Part shown: one piece after another, positions 34,751-41,611 of the stretch
Numbering within the stretch: the first letter of the stretch is position 1
Layout of the letters: the number at the start of each line of letters is the position of its first letter
Assembly (NCBI GenBank): GCA_024403715.1
Contig: JAKSRJ010000001.1
Location: 124,001 to 188,000 of the forward strand
From: Saccharofermentans sp.
GTDB lineage: Bacteria > Bacillota > Clostridia > Saccharofermentanales > Saccharofermentanaceae
Reading direction: 5' to 3'
Length of the DNA: 64,000 bases
The notes under the pieces: model-generated
What the model saw: only the letters and a program-made list of their open reading frames with translations
Database searches by the model: none
Told to the model about the DNA's origin: nothing
Program-made: the position numbers and the translations under genes

Positions 34751-34833
34751 TTTGCCCCTAACAAAAATCTTTAATAAGTGGTATATTATTTGTGTATTTC
34801 CTTTAATTTACCATTCACTCAGGGGGTTTAAAT

Positions 34834-35490
34834 ATGAGCGATTCAAAGAGCCCATTTGTACCAGTTGGCGGCAAAGCTTCAGGGAAGGCTCCAATTAAGA
34901 GATCTGATTCTATAAATGCATTTAAGAAGAAGCAGGAAGAAGCTAAGGTTGAGCCAGAAGAAAAGGTAGTGATGGCTCCTACTAAGCCAGAAGATGAAGG
35001 CCCATCAATTGCTAGATTTATTCCACCAGTTATTATTGACGATAATTCTTTGGAATTTGGTGTTGATCCAGAAGCAATTAAGTCAAAGTCTATTGCTTCC
35101 AGACAGAAGGCAACAGAGCTTAAGTTTACTCCATTTGATGAGAGTCAAACTCAGCCATTTGAGCCAACTCATAAGCCAACATTACAAGAGCGTATTGATG
35201 CTAATATGAAGTCCGGTTTGGTGTTTACCGATATCGCAGATAAGGATGCGTTAGGCGCAGCTGAATATACAGGTAAGCCTTCTTTGCAGGAGAGAATTAA
35301 GGGTCAGAACACAGAATTCGCTTTTACTCCAATGCCAGTTTCTGAAGAGGAAGCAAAGAAAGAAGAGCCATCTCCTTTTAAGCCTGTTAAGGAAAAGGGA
35401 ACTTTTACAAAGCCAACATATAAGAGACCTGCTGCCAATCAAAGACCAGGCGCTCAGTCCCCGTTTGCACCTAAGATAGACGAAGAATAA
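34834..35490 (+). CDS. Disordered SPF-motif protein 1
   Basis: A 218-residue protein of low complexity rich in Lys, Glu, Pro and Ser, without membrane segments, signal peptide or a recognised domain. Short motifs repeat: SPFVP at the start, SPFKP near 180 and SPFAP at the C-terminus, plus FTPF and FAFTPMPV. A unit KPTLQERIDAN...GLVFTDIA recurs as KPSLQERIKGQ...EFAFTPM. The ribosome binding site (AGGGGG) is good. The next gene encodes a protein with the same motif set, so the two are probably co-transcribed and related in role. Function is unknown; peptide-like docking motifs are the simplest reading. Confidence 0.7.
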   Translation: MSDSKSPFVPVGGKASGKAPIKRSDSINAFKKKQEEAKVEPEEKVVMAPTKPEDEGPSIARFIPPVIIDDNSLEFGVDPEAIKSKSIASRQKATELKFTPFDESQTQPFEPTHKPTLQERIDANMKSGLVFTDIADKDALGAAEYTGKPSLQERIKGQNTEFAFTPMPVSEEEAKKEEPSPFKPVKEKGTFTKPTYKRPAANQRPGAQSPFAPKIDEE

Positions 35491-35520
35491 TAGCTAGAAC
35501 ACGAAAGGAGAACTATAACT

Positions 35521-36213
35521 ATGAGTGACAATTATAGTTCTAATCTATCGCCCAAATCACCATTCAGACGCCCTGTTGGCGCTACTACTGGTACTGATAT
35601 AAAGCCAGAAAAGACGGAGGAGAAGGCCGCGCCGGTATCTTCTGCTTTTAGTAGACCATCTCCGCTAAGAAATCCTTCTGCACCTTCGCCTTTTAAGTCT
35701 TCGGGTGCGTCTCCATTTAAGAGTGTTTCTGATTCGACTTCAGTAGCATCTACTACACCAGTTCCAACAGAAAAAGCAACTTCACCAGTTACTCCTGTGC
35801 CTAAGATGCCTTCATTTGCTAGTAATGCACCTTCTGCACCATCAGTTCCAACATCTAAAGCCACTCCAGCAGCTCCTGCTGCACCTGCAAGTACTGGATT
35901 GAAGGGTTCCTCTGCAGGCTTATCTTTTGGCAGTAAACTTCCATCTGGTTATGCATTAGACGAAGAAGATGAGGGCCCAACTGGTGGTGGTATAGCTACA
36001 TCCGCTGGTTTCCAGTTTACTCCAATGGTTACTGTAGCTGATAGAAAAGCTCAGGAAGCAAGTCCTTTTGCGCCAAGAGTTGAGAAAACTGAAGCACAGC
36101 TAAGAGAAGAAGAAGAGAGAGCTCGTATAGCTCGCGAAAAGAGTGTAATCGAAGTTCCTAAGAAGAGTAGACTTGATGGATTAATGGATAAGTTGAATTC
36201 ACCTATTTTCTAA
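35521..36213 (+). CDS. Disordered SPF-motif protein 2
   Basis: A 230-residue Ser/Pro/Ala-rich, apparently disordered protein. It carries SPFRRP, PSPLRNP, SPFKSS, SPFKSV and SPFAPRVE, and a unit GFQFTPMVTV...ASPFAP that matches FAFTPMPV...PSPFKP of the preceding gene. A charged helix (about 190-225, EAQLREEEERARIAREK) and a short C-terminal KLNSPIF end it. The ATG follows AAGGAGA 30 bp after the upstream stop, and the SDR gene begins 1 bp after its stop. Function is unknown. Confidence 0.7.
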   Translation: MSDNYSSNLSPKSPFRRPVGATTGTDIKPEKTEEKAAPVSSAFSRPSPLRNPSAPSPFKSSGASPFKSVSDSTSVASTTPVPTEKATSPVTPVPKMPSFASNAPSAPSVPTSKATPAAPAAPASTGLKGSSAGLSFGSKLPSGYALDEEDEGPTGGGIATSAGFQFTPMVTVADRKAQEASPFAPRVEKTEAQLREEEERARIAREKSVIEVPKKSRLDGLMDKLNSPIF

Positions 36214-36214
36214 T

Positions 36215-36967
36215 ATGAAAATTGCGATTATAACAGGAGCTTCATCCGGCATCGGAAAATCATATGTCAACCAATTAGTGGCGTCAAAAGAAAATTTTGA
36301 CGCCATTTGGGTTGTGGCACGAAGAATTGAGCGTCTAGAAGAACTTAGGTCATTGTCAGATAAAATAGTTCCTATCAGATGTGATTTAGGTAATGGTATT
36401 GAAGAAATAACCAATAGACTTATTAGTGAGAAGCCAACAGTCGATTTATTAGTTAATTGTGCTGGAATGGGAAGAAAGGGAAAAATTGCCGATCGCTCTG
36501 TGTTAGACATTACTGACACGATTGATTTAAATTGTACAGCTTTATCTGCATTAACTCGAGAAGCCATTCCGTTTATGAGTAAGGGTTCTCGTATACTTAA
36601 TGTTGGTTCTACAGCTGCGTTTTTACCTCAGCCAGGATTTGCAGTGTATGCAGCGTCGAAGGCTTATGTAGTTTCTTTTACAAGAGCATTGGCTAGTGAG
36701 CTTAAAAGCAAAGGAATAAAGGTAACTGTAGCTTGCCCAGGCCCTATCGAGACTGAATTTAATGGTCTGGCTACAGATGGAAAATCAGCGGAGTTTACTG
36801 GTTTTAGAAAACTGGTTGCAGCTGATAGTGATAAGTTTGCGCAGGCTTCACTCAAAGCCTCTTCCAAAGGCAAGGTTTTCTACGTGTATGGTTTTTCTCA
36901 AAAGTGCCTGCACGTGTTCTCTAAGATAGTACCAACTGGGCTTATCCTTAGTTTGCTTTATAAATAG
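36215..36967 (+). CDS. Short-chain dehydrogenase/reductase
   Basis: The 250-residue SDR has the nucleotide motif ITGASSGIGKSYV, LLVNCAGMGRKG (NAG position reads CAG), LNVGSTAAFLPQPGF with the catalytic Ser, and YAASKAY, the YxxxK pair (about residues 148-152). CPGPIETEFN follows. Substrate is unknown; the overall form is like DltE/YdfG-type reductases. It begins one base after the SPF protein 2 stop, so it belongs to that operon. The tRNA-Thr promoter starts inside its 3' end. Confidence 0.9.
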   Translation: MKIAIITGASSGIGKSYVNQLVASKENFDAIWVVARRIERLEELRSLSDKIVPIRCDLGNGIEEITNRLISEKPTVDLLVNCAGMGRKGKIADRSVLDITDTIDLNCTALSALTREAIPFMSKGSRILNVGSTAAFLPQPGFAVYAASKAYVVSFTRALASELKSKGIKVTVACPGPIETEFNGLATDGKSAEFTGFRKLVAADSDKFAQASLKASSKGKVFYVYGFSQKCLHVFSKIVPTGLILSLLYK

Positions 36968-36981
36968 GAGTTTGTTATACT
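36954..36981 (+). promoter_or_regulatory. Promoter of tRNA-Thr
   Basis: TTGCTT at 36954-36959, a 16-bp spacer and TATACT at 36976-36981, about 19 bp before the tRNA. The -35 box lies inside the end of the SDR gene. Confidence 0.6.
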
Positions 36982-36999
36982 TCTAACACTTTTGTAGTT

Positions 37000-37075
37000 G
37001 CCTTTATAGCTCAGTAGGTAGAGCGCATCCATGGTAAGGATGAGGTCACCAGTTCGATCCTGGTTAAAGGCTCCA
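37000..37075 (+). tRNA. tRNA-Thr (anticodon GGT), CCA encoded
   Basis: All four arms fold: acceptor GCCTTTA with TAAAGGC, D-arm GCTC/GAGC, anticodon stem CATCC/GGATG with loop ATGGTAA (anticodon GGT, reads ACC/ACU), and T-arm ACCAG/CTGGT with TTCGATC. The discriminator is T37072 and CCA is encoded at 37073-37075. Confidence 0.97.
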
Positions 37076-37081
37076 AATATG

Positions 37082-37112
37082 AAAAGACTCGGGGTTTTCT
37101 CGAGTCTTTTTG
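37082..37112. terminator. Terminator after tRNA-Thr (also faces the azl operon)
   Basis: The ten-base arms AAAAGACTCG and CGAGTCTTTT pair around a nine-base loop, followed by T. The A-rich left flank lets it serve the convergent azlD gene as well. Confidence 0.88.
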
Positions 37113-37125
37113 CTTTACATCATCG

Positions 37126-37446
37126 TTAAAAAATAAAAGCCTGAACGAGAGCAACTAGGAAAGCCGCTACGCAGGTTCCAATTGCTACTATTAGTAAGCT
37201 CTTGCCTTTGTATGCAAGTATAAGTGCTACGATAAATCCTGCGGCTGCAGATATTATGCTGTCTGTAGCATAGAGAATCGAAGGAAAAGTCATAGCAGAA
37301 AGCACCGAATATGGAATATAGTCAAAAAAGGATTTCACCTTAGGACTTTGAATTTTCTCCCTAAAGAGCACGAAAGGAATAGCTCTAATTAGATATGTCG
37401 TAACTATCATTGTGAGTAATAAAGGCAGGAAAACAGAATTATCCAT
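37126..37446 (-). CDS. azlD: AzlD family branched-chain amino acid exporter subunit
   Basis: The 106-residue membrane protein has four hydrophobic helices and the AzlD-type signature LIRAIPFVLF near residue 20, followed by FFDYIPYSVLSAMTFPSI. It pairs with AzlC to export branched-chain amino acids or their analogues. Its start overlaps the 3' end of azlC by 8 bp, so the two are translationally coupled. Confidence 0.9.
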   Translation of the reverse strand: MDNSVFLPLLLTMIVTTYLIRAIPFVLFREKIQSPKVKSFFDYIPYSVLSAMTFPSILYATDSIISAAAGFIVALILAYKGKSLLIVAIGTCVAAFLVALVQAFIF

Positions 37447-38146
37447 TTACTTCCTCCTTGCTAGGCGTAATGAAAACTCCAATAAGTGCTGAGATTACTG
37501 CACAGATGATAATTGCAAAGCCATTAGACACATTTTCATTAATAATAGGTGTGTATCTGAAAGCTACAGAGAGCGCAATCGATATAGCTGATACTATAGT
37601 AATAATTTTATTTTTACGGCATACAGGTAGTACGATTGCAACGAACATACCATAAATACCAATAGCTAGAGAGTTGGTAACGATAGCTGGTAAGATACTT
37701 CCTAATACAGCTCCAAGAAGTGTGCCCAAAGTCCAGCCGATTACTGGAAGAACTCCAAGACCTGTCATGTATCTAAAGCCTACTTTTATTTGCGAAGAGG
37801 CAACTCCAAAAATCTCATCTGTAATAAAAAACGAAGTAAATAGTCTACGTGAAGTAGTCATGCTCTCGTCTGTCTTTTGGGATAATGATATACCCATGAG
37901 AGAGTATCTTAAGTTGATGATGAACTGAGTTAATGCCATCTCGAAGATTGTGCCATGAGCAGCCATAATTCCAACACCAGCAACCTGACCTGCAGAGGTT
38001 AAGTTTGTGAGGGAAATGAGAACAGCCTGCCACCAAGCTAGTCCATCATTAGCTGCCATAATACCAAAAGAGAAGGATACCGAGAGATATCCTAGTCCGA
38101 TGGCAAGTCCATCATTAAATCCTTTATGCCAAGTTAATTTGCTCAA
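37439..38146 (-). CDS. azlC: AzlC family branched-chain amino acid exporter subunit
   Basis: The 235-residue polytopic protein matches AzlC: KGFNDGLAIGLGYLSVSFSFGIMA at the N-terminus, NLTSAGQVAGVGI, INLRYSLMGISLSQK, FFITDEIFGVA, and late hydrophobic helices. It starts with TTG at 38146, one base after the upstream lipoprotein stop, with AGGA seven bases before it; no ATG fits the family start. It should form the exporter with AzlD. The lipoprotein gene seems to be in the same transcript. Confidence 0.9.
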   Translation of the reverse strand: MSKLTWHKGFNDGLAIGLGYLSVSFSFGIMAANDGLAWWQAVLISLTNLTSAGQVAGVGIMAAHGTIFEMALTQFIINLRYSLMGISLSQKTDESMTTSRRLFTSFFITDEIFGVASSQIKVGFRYMTGLGVLPVIGWTLGTLLGAVLGSILPAIVTNSLAIGIYGMFVAIVLPVCRKNKIITIVSAISIALSVAFRYTPIINENVSNGFAIIICAVISALIGVFITPSKEEVNG

Positions 38147-38147
38147 A

Positions 38148-38657
38148 TTAGGTTCCTGCGTATGCTGTTGTTACCTGCTCGAAAGTCATGAAGAAATCTA
38201 GAGATTCAATGTTTTCAACAAGATCGCATGTCTGTGTATCAGGATTTAATAGATAGAATTGCCCCATAGTTGATATATACTTTGTTATAACAGGAACGCC
38301 AGATTCAGTAATATATGTTCTTACTGCCATCATCATTGTGTCCGAGATGTTGAAGTATTCATCATACTCGGTTCTATCGTTACGTTGAACTTCTAGAGAA
38401 CACGAAGTAAAAGGTTGATTTACAACAGATGTAAATCTAGCGTTACATGGCTGTCCGTTAGGTGTCTCAGATATAGATGTCGTTACAGAGACTTGACCAT
38501 CGCCTGTTTGTACATAATCTCTATATGCATCCTCATATGCCGTAATAACTGCTATGGTTTCCTGATAGTCGAGAGTAGAGTCTTCGGTTTTGCTACTACA
38601 TCCAGATAGAAGAAGTACGCACGTTAGTATTATTGCTGTGAGTTTTTTGATTCTCAT
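38148..38657 (-). CDS. Lipoprotein of unknown function
   Basis: The 169-residue protein has a lipoprotein signal peptide (ILTCVLLLSGCSS; lipidated Cys20). The rest (TLDYQETIAVITAYEDAYRDY, then strands through FYLLNPDTQTCDLVEN) is a small soluble domain with no family I recognise, probably a beta-rich fold exposed outside the membrane. It is the first gene of the run to azlC and azlD, with one base separating it from azlC. A link to amino-acid export is only suggested by position. Confidence 0.8.
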   Translation of the reverse strand: MRIKKLTAIILTCVLLLSGCSSKTEDSTLDYQETIAVITAYEDAYRDYVQTGDGQVSVTTSISETPNGQPCNARFTSVVNQPFTSCSLEVQRNDRTEYDEYFNISDTMMMAVRTYITESGVPVITKYISTMGQFYLLNPDTQTCDLVENIESLDFFMTFEQVTTAYAGT

Positions 38658-38720
38658 ATTTTGGAAAATCCCTTGTAATAATTAATACGCGTGAATTATA
38701 GCACATTATTGAAAGTTACA

Positions 38721-38749
38721 TTGACAAATTAATGTTATGAATATACAAT
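38721..38749 (+). promoter_or_regulatory. Promoter of tRNA-Ser
   Basis: TTGACA at 38721-38726, a 17-bp spacer and TACAAT at 38744-38749, ending 21 bp before the tRNA. Confidence 0.8.
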
Positions 38750-38770
38750 TATCAAGCATTTATAACTGAT

Positions 38771-38863
38771 GGAGAAGTCGCCTAGCCTGGTCGAGGGCGC
38801 ACGACTGGAAATCGTGTAAACCCCAAAAGGGTTTCGAGGGTTCGAATCCCTCCTTCTCCGCCA
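38771..38863 (+). tRNA. tRNA-Ser (anticodon GGA), CCA encoded
   Basis: A type II tRNA of 90 bases plus CCA. Acceptor GGAGAAG pairs with CTTCTCC, the anticodon stem ACGAC...ATCGT encloses the loop with GGA (reads UCC/UCU), the long variable arm has ACCCC and AGGGT-type pairing around AAAA, and the T-arm is GAGGG/CCCTC with TTCGAAT. The discriminator is G38860 and CCA is at 38861-38863. Confidence 0.97.
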
Positions 38864-38879
38864 ATGTTGTTTTTGTGAG

Positions 38880-38911
38880 ACCCTTGAAATCATTGAGTTT
38901 CGAGGGTTTTT
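38880..38911 (+). terminator. Terminator after tRNA-Ser
   Basis: ACCCTTGAAA pairs with TTTCGAGGGT (one G-T pair) around an eight-base loop, followed by TTTT. Confidence 0.85.
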
Positions 38912-38928
38912 CATTGCATTTTTTTGAA

Positions 38929-38957
38929 TTTTGACGACAGTTTTGACGACAAATGTC
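38929..38957 (+). repeat. 29-bp direct repeat, left copy
   Basis: It starts TTTTGACGAC and contains the same decamer again 12 bp later, then AAATGTC. It matches the right copy at 39481-39509 in 28 of 29 bases. It lies 65 bp past the CCA end of tRNA-Ser and 17 bp after that tRNA's terminator. The two copies bound a 552-bp unit, as attachment sites or element ends would. Confidence 0.85.
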
Positions 38958-39047
38958 TATGAAATCAACTGACTTTATTGATGTATTGTTGTCTGTCTGA
39001 TCAACACTTCCAATTTTCGTAACTGTCGTTTTAAATATTTTTTTCAC

Positions 39048-39080
39048 CAACAGTTCTGCAACGGTCGCTTTTCTATACTT
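39048..39080 (+). promoter_or_regulatory. Promoter of the twin micro-genes, same layout as the CPBP promoter
   Basis: CAACAGT at 39048 and CAACGGT at 39059 are 11 bp apart, and TATACT (39074-39079) begins 15 bp after the second CAAC. The CPBP promoter has the same two distances. The stretch from TGCAACG to CTATACTT is also similar base for base (about 18 of 23). Confidence 0.6.
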
Positions 39081-39118
39081 AGCTCATAACAAAGAAATAA
39101 ACGAAAGGAGAAAAAACA

Positions 39119-39202
39119 ATGGTCGGATTTACAGTTTTTGGTGTTCTCACAGTAATTGAAATTGGCTTGTGCGGTATCGCTTATGCCATTGAAGGAAATT
39201 AA
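39119..39202 (+). CDS. Micro-gene A: 27-residue hydrophobic membrane peptide
   Basis: The ATG at 39119 has a strong ACGAAAGGAGAAAA ribosome binding site. The peptide begins MVGFTVFGVLTVIEIGLCG and ends AIEGN; residues about 3-23 form one hydrophobic helix with a Glu (E14) inside it. The pattern GxLxVxE(I/V) is shared with micro-gene B. There is no signal peptide cleavage site or Cys-rich core. The ribosome binding site, the repeated arrangement and the promoter support translation; function is unknown (bacteriocin-like, toxin-like or regulatory membrane peptide). Confidence 0.6.
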   Translation: MVGFTVFGVLTVIEIGLCGIAYAIEGN

Positions 39203-39250
39203 CGAGCTAATACCACGTAACTTATAAACAAACGAAAGGAGAAAACAAAA

Positions 39251-39340
39251 ATGATTATTGGTTCTACAGTATCACTTGTATGGCTTGGTACTCTTGCAGT
39301 AGCTGAAGTTGCCGGATTAGGCTATTTGATGTTCAGCTAA
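39251..39340 (+). CDS. Micro-gene B: 29-residue hydrophobic membrane peptide
   Basis: The ATG at 39251 is preceded by ACGAAAGGAGAAAA, the same leader as micro-gene A. The peptide reads MIIGSTVSLVWLGTLAVAEV and ends GYLMFS; it is one membrane helix with Glu (E19) near the middle. GTLAVAEVAGLGY aligns with GVLTVIEIGLCGI of peptide A, so the two look like diverged duplicates. They lie 48 bp apart and share one promoter and one terminator. Function is unknown. Confidence 0.6.
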   Translation: MIIGSTVSLVWLGTLAVAEVAGLGYLMFS

Positions 39341-39367
39341 TCAATTGAAACAAATTAATTACGTTTT

Positions 39368-39392
39368 AAGGATCACTTTGTGGTCCTTTACT
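39368..39392 (+). terminator. Terminator of the micro-gene cassette
   Basis: AAGGATCAC pairs with GTGGTCCTT (one T-G pair) around a TTT loop. The T-run after it is interrupted (TACTTTTG), so it may be moderate in strength. Confidence 0.65.
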
Positions 39393-39480
39393 TTTGCAAT
39401 AAATCTACATACAACACAAAAAATTAGCAATAGGGTTAGTTAAGAAAATCAAAATTTTATACTTAGAATTGTACAGTATT

Positions 39481-39509
39481 TTTTGACGACTGTTTTGACG
39501 ACAAATGTC
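39481..39509 (+). repeat. 29-bp direct repeat, right copy
   Basis: It matches the left copy at 38929-38957 in 28 of 29 bases (the eleventh base is T instead of A) and lies 552 bp downstream in the same orientation. The sequences flanking the two copies differ. No recombinase gene lies between or beside them. Confidence 0.85.
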
Positions 39510-39603
39510 AATTCTTAATCCTTATCTTGACTAGTGCAGCTCTGGCGGCACATAACTAGTATCATTATTTGTGTTAAAATAACCTCGGATAGGGGGTGAA
39601 ATT

Positions 39604-40872
39604 ATGATTTGTAATTCCTGTGGATGTGATAATAGAGAAGACTGGGTATTCTGCTCAAATTGTGGTTCAAGACTTGAAGTTCCGATGGATGGCGGTATGG
39701 ATAATCCTTCCGACAATTCATACGATGAATCTGAAGCGGAAGTTGAGAAAGCTGGCCCAAATTCAATTGATGCAATTGAGTGTCCTAACTGTGCCGCTAA
39801 CGTAAAGATTGATTTGTCTCAGGATTTTGCCTACTGTGAATACTGTGGTAGTTGCCTTTCGTTAGTAGAACTTCGTAAGGAAATACTAGAGGAAGAAGCT
39901 CGCATTAAGGAAGCAGAAGCACGTATCGCAGAAGCTAATGCTTTGGAGGCACAGGCAAATGCCGCTGCTTCTCAGGCGTATGAGGGTGAAGGTTACTACG
40001 AAGAGGAAAGGCCAAGCCTAGCAAGAGAAATCGCGATGGGCGTTGCTGCTGCAGCTTTGAACTATAGACCTCGAGTAATGAGTACGCCTTATTCTCGTAT
40101 GGGTATGAGTGAGCCAGCTTATGATTACTATCCAGATTATGTTGATGAACCAATTCCGGTTCCAGTTCCAACACGAACAGCATCAGCTCCAGTGTCAGCT
40201 GCTGCGCATAGTATTAGTGATTCTGAGCGCGCTGCAGTTAAAACTGCTCATAAACCAGTTGAAGTACATAAGCCTGAAACCATAAAGAAGCCAGAAGCTG
40301 TTAAGCCAGCTCCTGTAAAAGACTACTCTTCCGTAATGCCTTCTAAGACTCCAGTTGCTGTCCATACGCCAGTTAAAAAGGATATATCTTCAACGAGTAC
40401 AACAAGCGGTCTTAATAGAGTAGAACCAGCCAAGGAGAAAAGAGGATTATTCGGTTGGGGTAAGCCAAAGCCTGCTGCAACTACAGCTCCTGTTAAGCCA
40501 TCAACACCAGTAAGTAAGCCAACTCCAGTTAGTAGACCTACAGTAAGTAAGCCAACTTCAAGCTCAACAGGTGGATTGTTCTCGAGAAGCAGCGCTTCAA
40601 AGCCTACATCTGCTCCAGTAAGTAGACCTGCAGCAAGTAAGCCTTCATCTGGTGGTTTGTTCTCAAAGCCAAGCACTTCTAGTTCAGTAAGTAGATCAAG
40701 TTCAAGTAGTTCAAGATCTTCAGTATCTAGACCTAGCGTATCAAAGCCATCAGCATCTAGATCAAGTAGTTCAAGACCAAGTGTCTCCAAGTCTGTTTCA
40801 AGGCCTACTTCAAGACCTAGTTCATCAAGGTCATCTGGCAGCAAGTCTATGGGTGGTGGCAAGAGAAGATAA
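39604..40872 (+). CDS. Double zinc-ribbon protein with Ser/Lys/Pro-repeat tail
   Basis: The 422-residue protein begins with a zinc ribbon (C3, C6, C17, C20) and a second ribbon at about 60-83 (IECPNCAANV and YCEYCGSC). A short Ala/Glu coiled coil follows (about 95-130). The C-terminal about 200 residues are a low-complexity array of SKP, SRP and SRSS units ending GSKSMGGGKRR. No membrane segment is present. The basic, Ser-rich tail could bind nucleic acid or act as a disordered scaffold; no function is established. The AGGGGGTGA ribosome binding site is strong. It lies just after the right repeat of the cassette. Confidence 0.75.
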   Translation: MICNSCGCDNREDWVFCSNCGSRLEVPMDGGMDNPSDNSYDESEAEVEKAGPNSIDAIECPNCAANVKIDLSQDFAYCEYCGSCLSLVELRKEILEEEARIKEAEARIAEANALEAQANAAASQAYEGEGYYEEERPSLAREIAMGVAAAALNYRPRVMSTPYSRMGMSEPAYDYYPDYVDEPIPVPVPTRTASAPVSAAAHSISDSERAAVKTAHKPVEVHKPETIKKPEAVKPAPVKDYSSVMPSKTPVAVHTPVKKDISSTSTTSGLNRVEPAKEKRGLFGWGKPKPAATTAPVKPSTPVSKPTPVSRPTVSKPTSSSTGGLFSRSSASKPTSAPVSRPAASKPSSGGLFSKPSTSSSVSRSSSSSSRSSVSRPSVSKPSASRSSSSRPSVSKSVSRPTSRPSSSRSSGSKSMGGGKRR

Positions 40873-40880
40873 AGCATACT

Positions 40881-40912
40881 AAAAGGAGTACCATATTTGT
40901 GATACTCCTTTT
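40881..40912. terminator. Bidirectional terminator
   Basis: A perfect ten-base stem AAAAGGAGTA/TACTCCTTTT with a 12-base loop separates the zinc-ribbon gene from the convergent rubrerythrin gene and can serve both. Confidence 0.88.
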
Positions 40913-40936
40913 GCTTGTCAAAAAATAATCTTGGAA

Positions 40937-41473
40937 TTAGTAGTTCTGAGCGTTTACTTCGAAGTAACTTTGTGGGTGGTTACATGTAGGGCAAACGTCT
41001 GGAGCTTCTGTGCCAACAACGATGTGACCACAGTTACGGCACTCCCATACCTTAACTTCACTCTTTTTAAATACTTCCTGAGCTTCTACATTCTTAAGGA
41101 GTGCACGATATCTTTCTTCGTGATGCTTCTCGATAGCAGCAACTAATCTAAACTTATTAGCGAGTTCTGGGAATCCTTCCTCTTCAGCTGTCTTAGCAAA
41201 TCCTTCGTACATGTCTGTCCACTCGAAGTTTTCTCCGTTAGCTGCAGCTTCGAGATTAGTTGATGTATCACCGATGCCCTCTAACTCCTTAAACCACATC
41301 TTGGCGTGCTCTTTCTCATTGTCAGCTGTCTTTAAAAAGAGTGCTGCAATCTGCTCATAGCCTTCCTTCTTTGCCTTAGATGCGAAATAAGTGTACTTAT
41401 TTCTTGCCTGAGACTCACCTGCGAAAGCAGCCTCGAGATTCTTTTCTGTCTGAGTTCCTGCGTACTTGCTCAT
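40937..41473 (-). CDS. rbr: Rubrerythrin
   Basis: The 178-residue protein has the di-iron four-helix bundle: [20 protein letters not shown] with the first Glu ligand, [10 protein letters not shown] (ExxH), and [11 protein letters not shown] (second ExxH region). A C-terminal rubredoxin-like domain follows, with [10 protein letters not shown] and [11 protein letters not shown] (four Cys binding iron). It reduces hydrogen peroxide in anaerobes. GGAGG precedes the ATG. It is monocistronic on the minus strand. Its presence fits the oxygen-sensitive hydrogenase and Hdr enzymes further along. Confidence 0.95.
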   Translation of the reverse strand: MSKYAGTQTEKNLEAAFAGESQARNKYTYFASKAKKEGYEQIAALFLKTADNEKEHAKMWFKELEGIGDTSTNLEAAANGENFEWTDMYEGFAKTAEEEGFPELANKFRLVAAIEKHHEERYRALLKNVEAQEVFKKSEVKVWECRNCGHIVVGTEAPDVCPTCNHPQSYFEVNAQNY

Positions 41474-41510
41474 AAATCCTCCCTTTATTTGAATATGTTT
41501 TTAATGATTA

Positions 41511-41523
41511 GTGATGTTATCAC
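41511..41523 (-). promoter_or_regulatory. Possible operator upstream of rubrerythrin
   Basis: A palindrome GTGAT-GTT-ATCAC lies 38-50 bp before the rubrerythrin start. It does not match the PerR box consensus. It may be a regulator site, but five-base arms also arise by chance. Confidence 0.25.
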
Positions 41524-41611
41524 ATTCTTGCATAGTAAAATTTGTATATGTTGTAAATTTGAGTAAAAATAGAGTGAATTTATACTCCATGGAAATCTAG
41601 TAGGAGAATGT

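Noticed and set aside
38760..39050. A 96-residue minus-strand ORF across tRNA-Ser that contains EGFEPSKPFWGL
   Set aside because: It is the antisense of the tRNA plus terminator. This kind of EGFEPS peptide is a familiar artefact of translating tRNA-Ser backwards.
40323..40877. A 184-residue minus-strand ORF of Leu/Glu/Asp repeats under the zinc-ribbon protein tail
   Set aside because: It is the antisense of the SKP/SRSS repeat codons and spans the bidirectional terminator side; it has no credible start.
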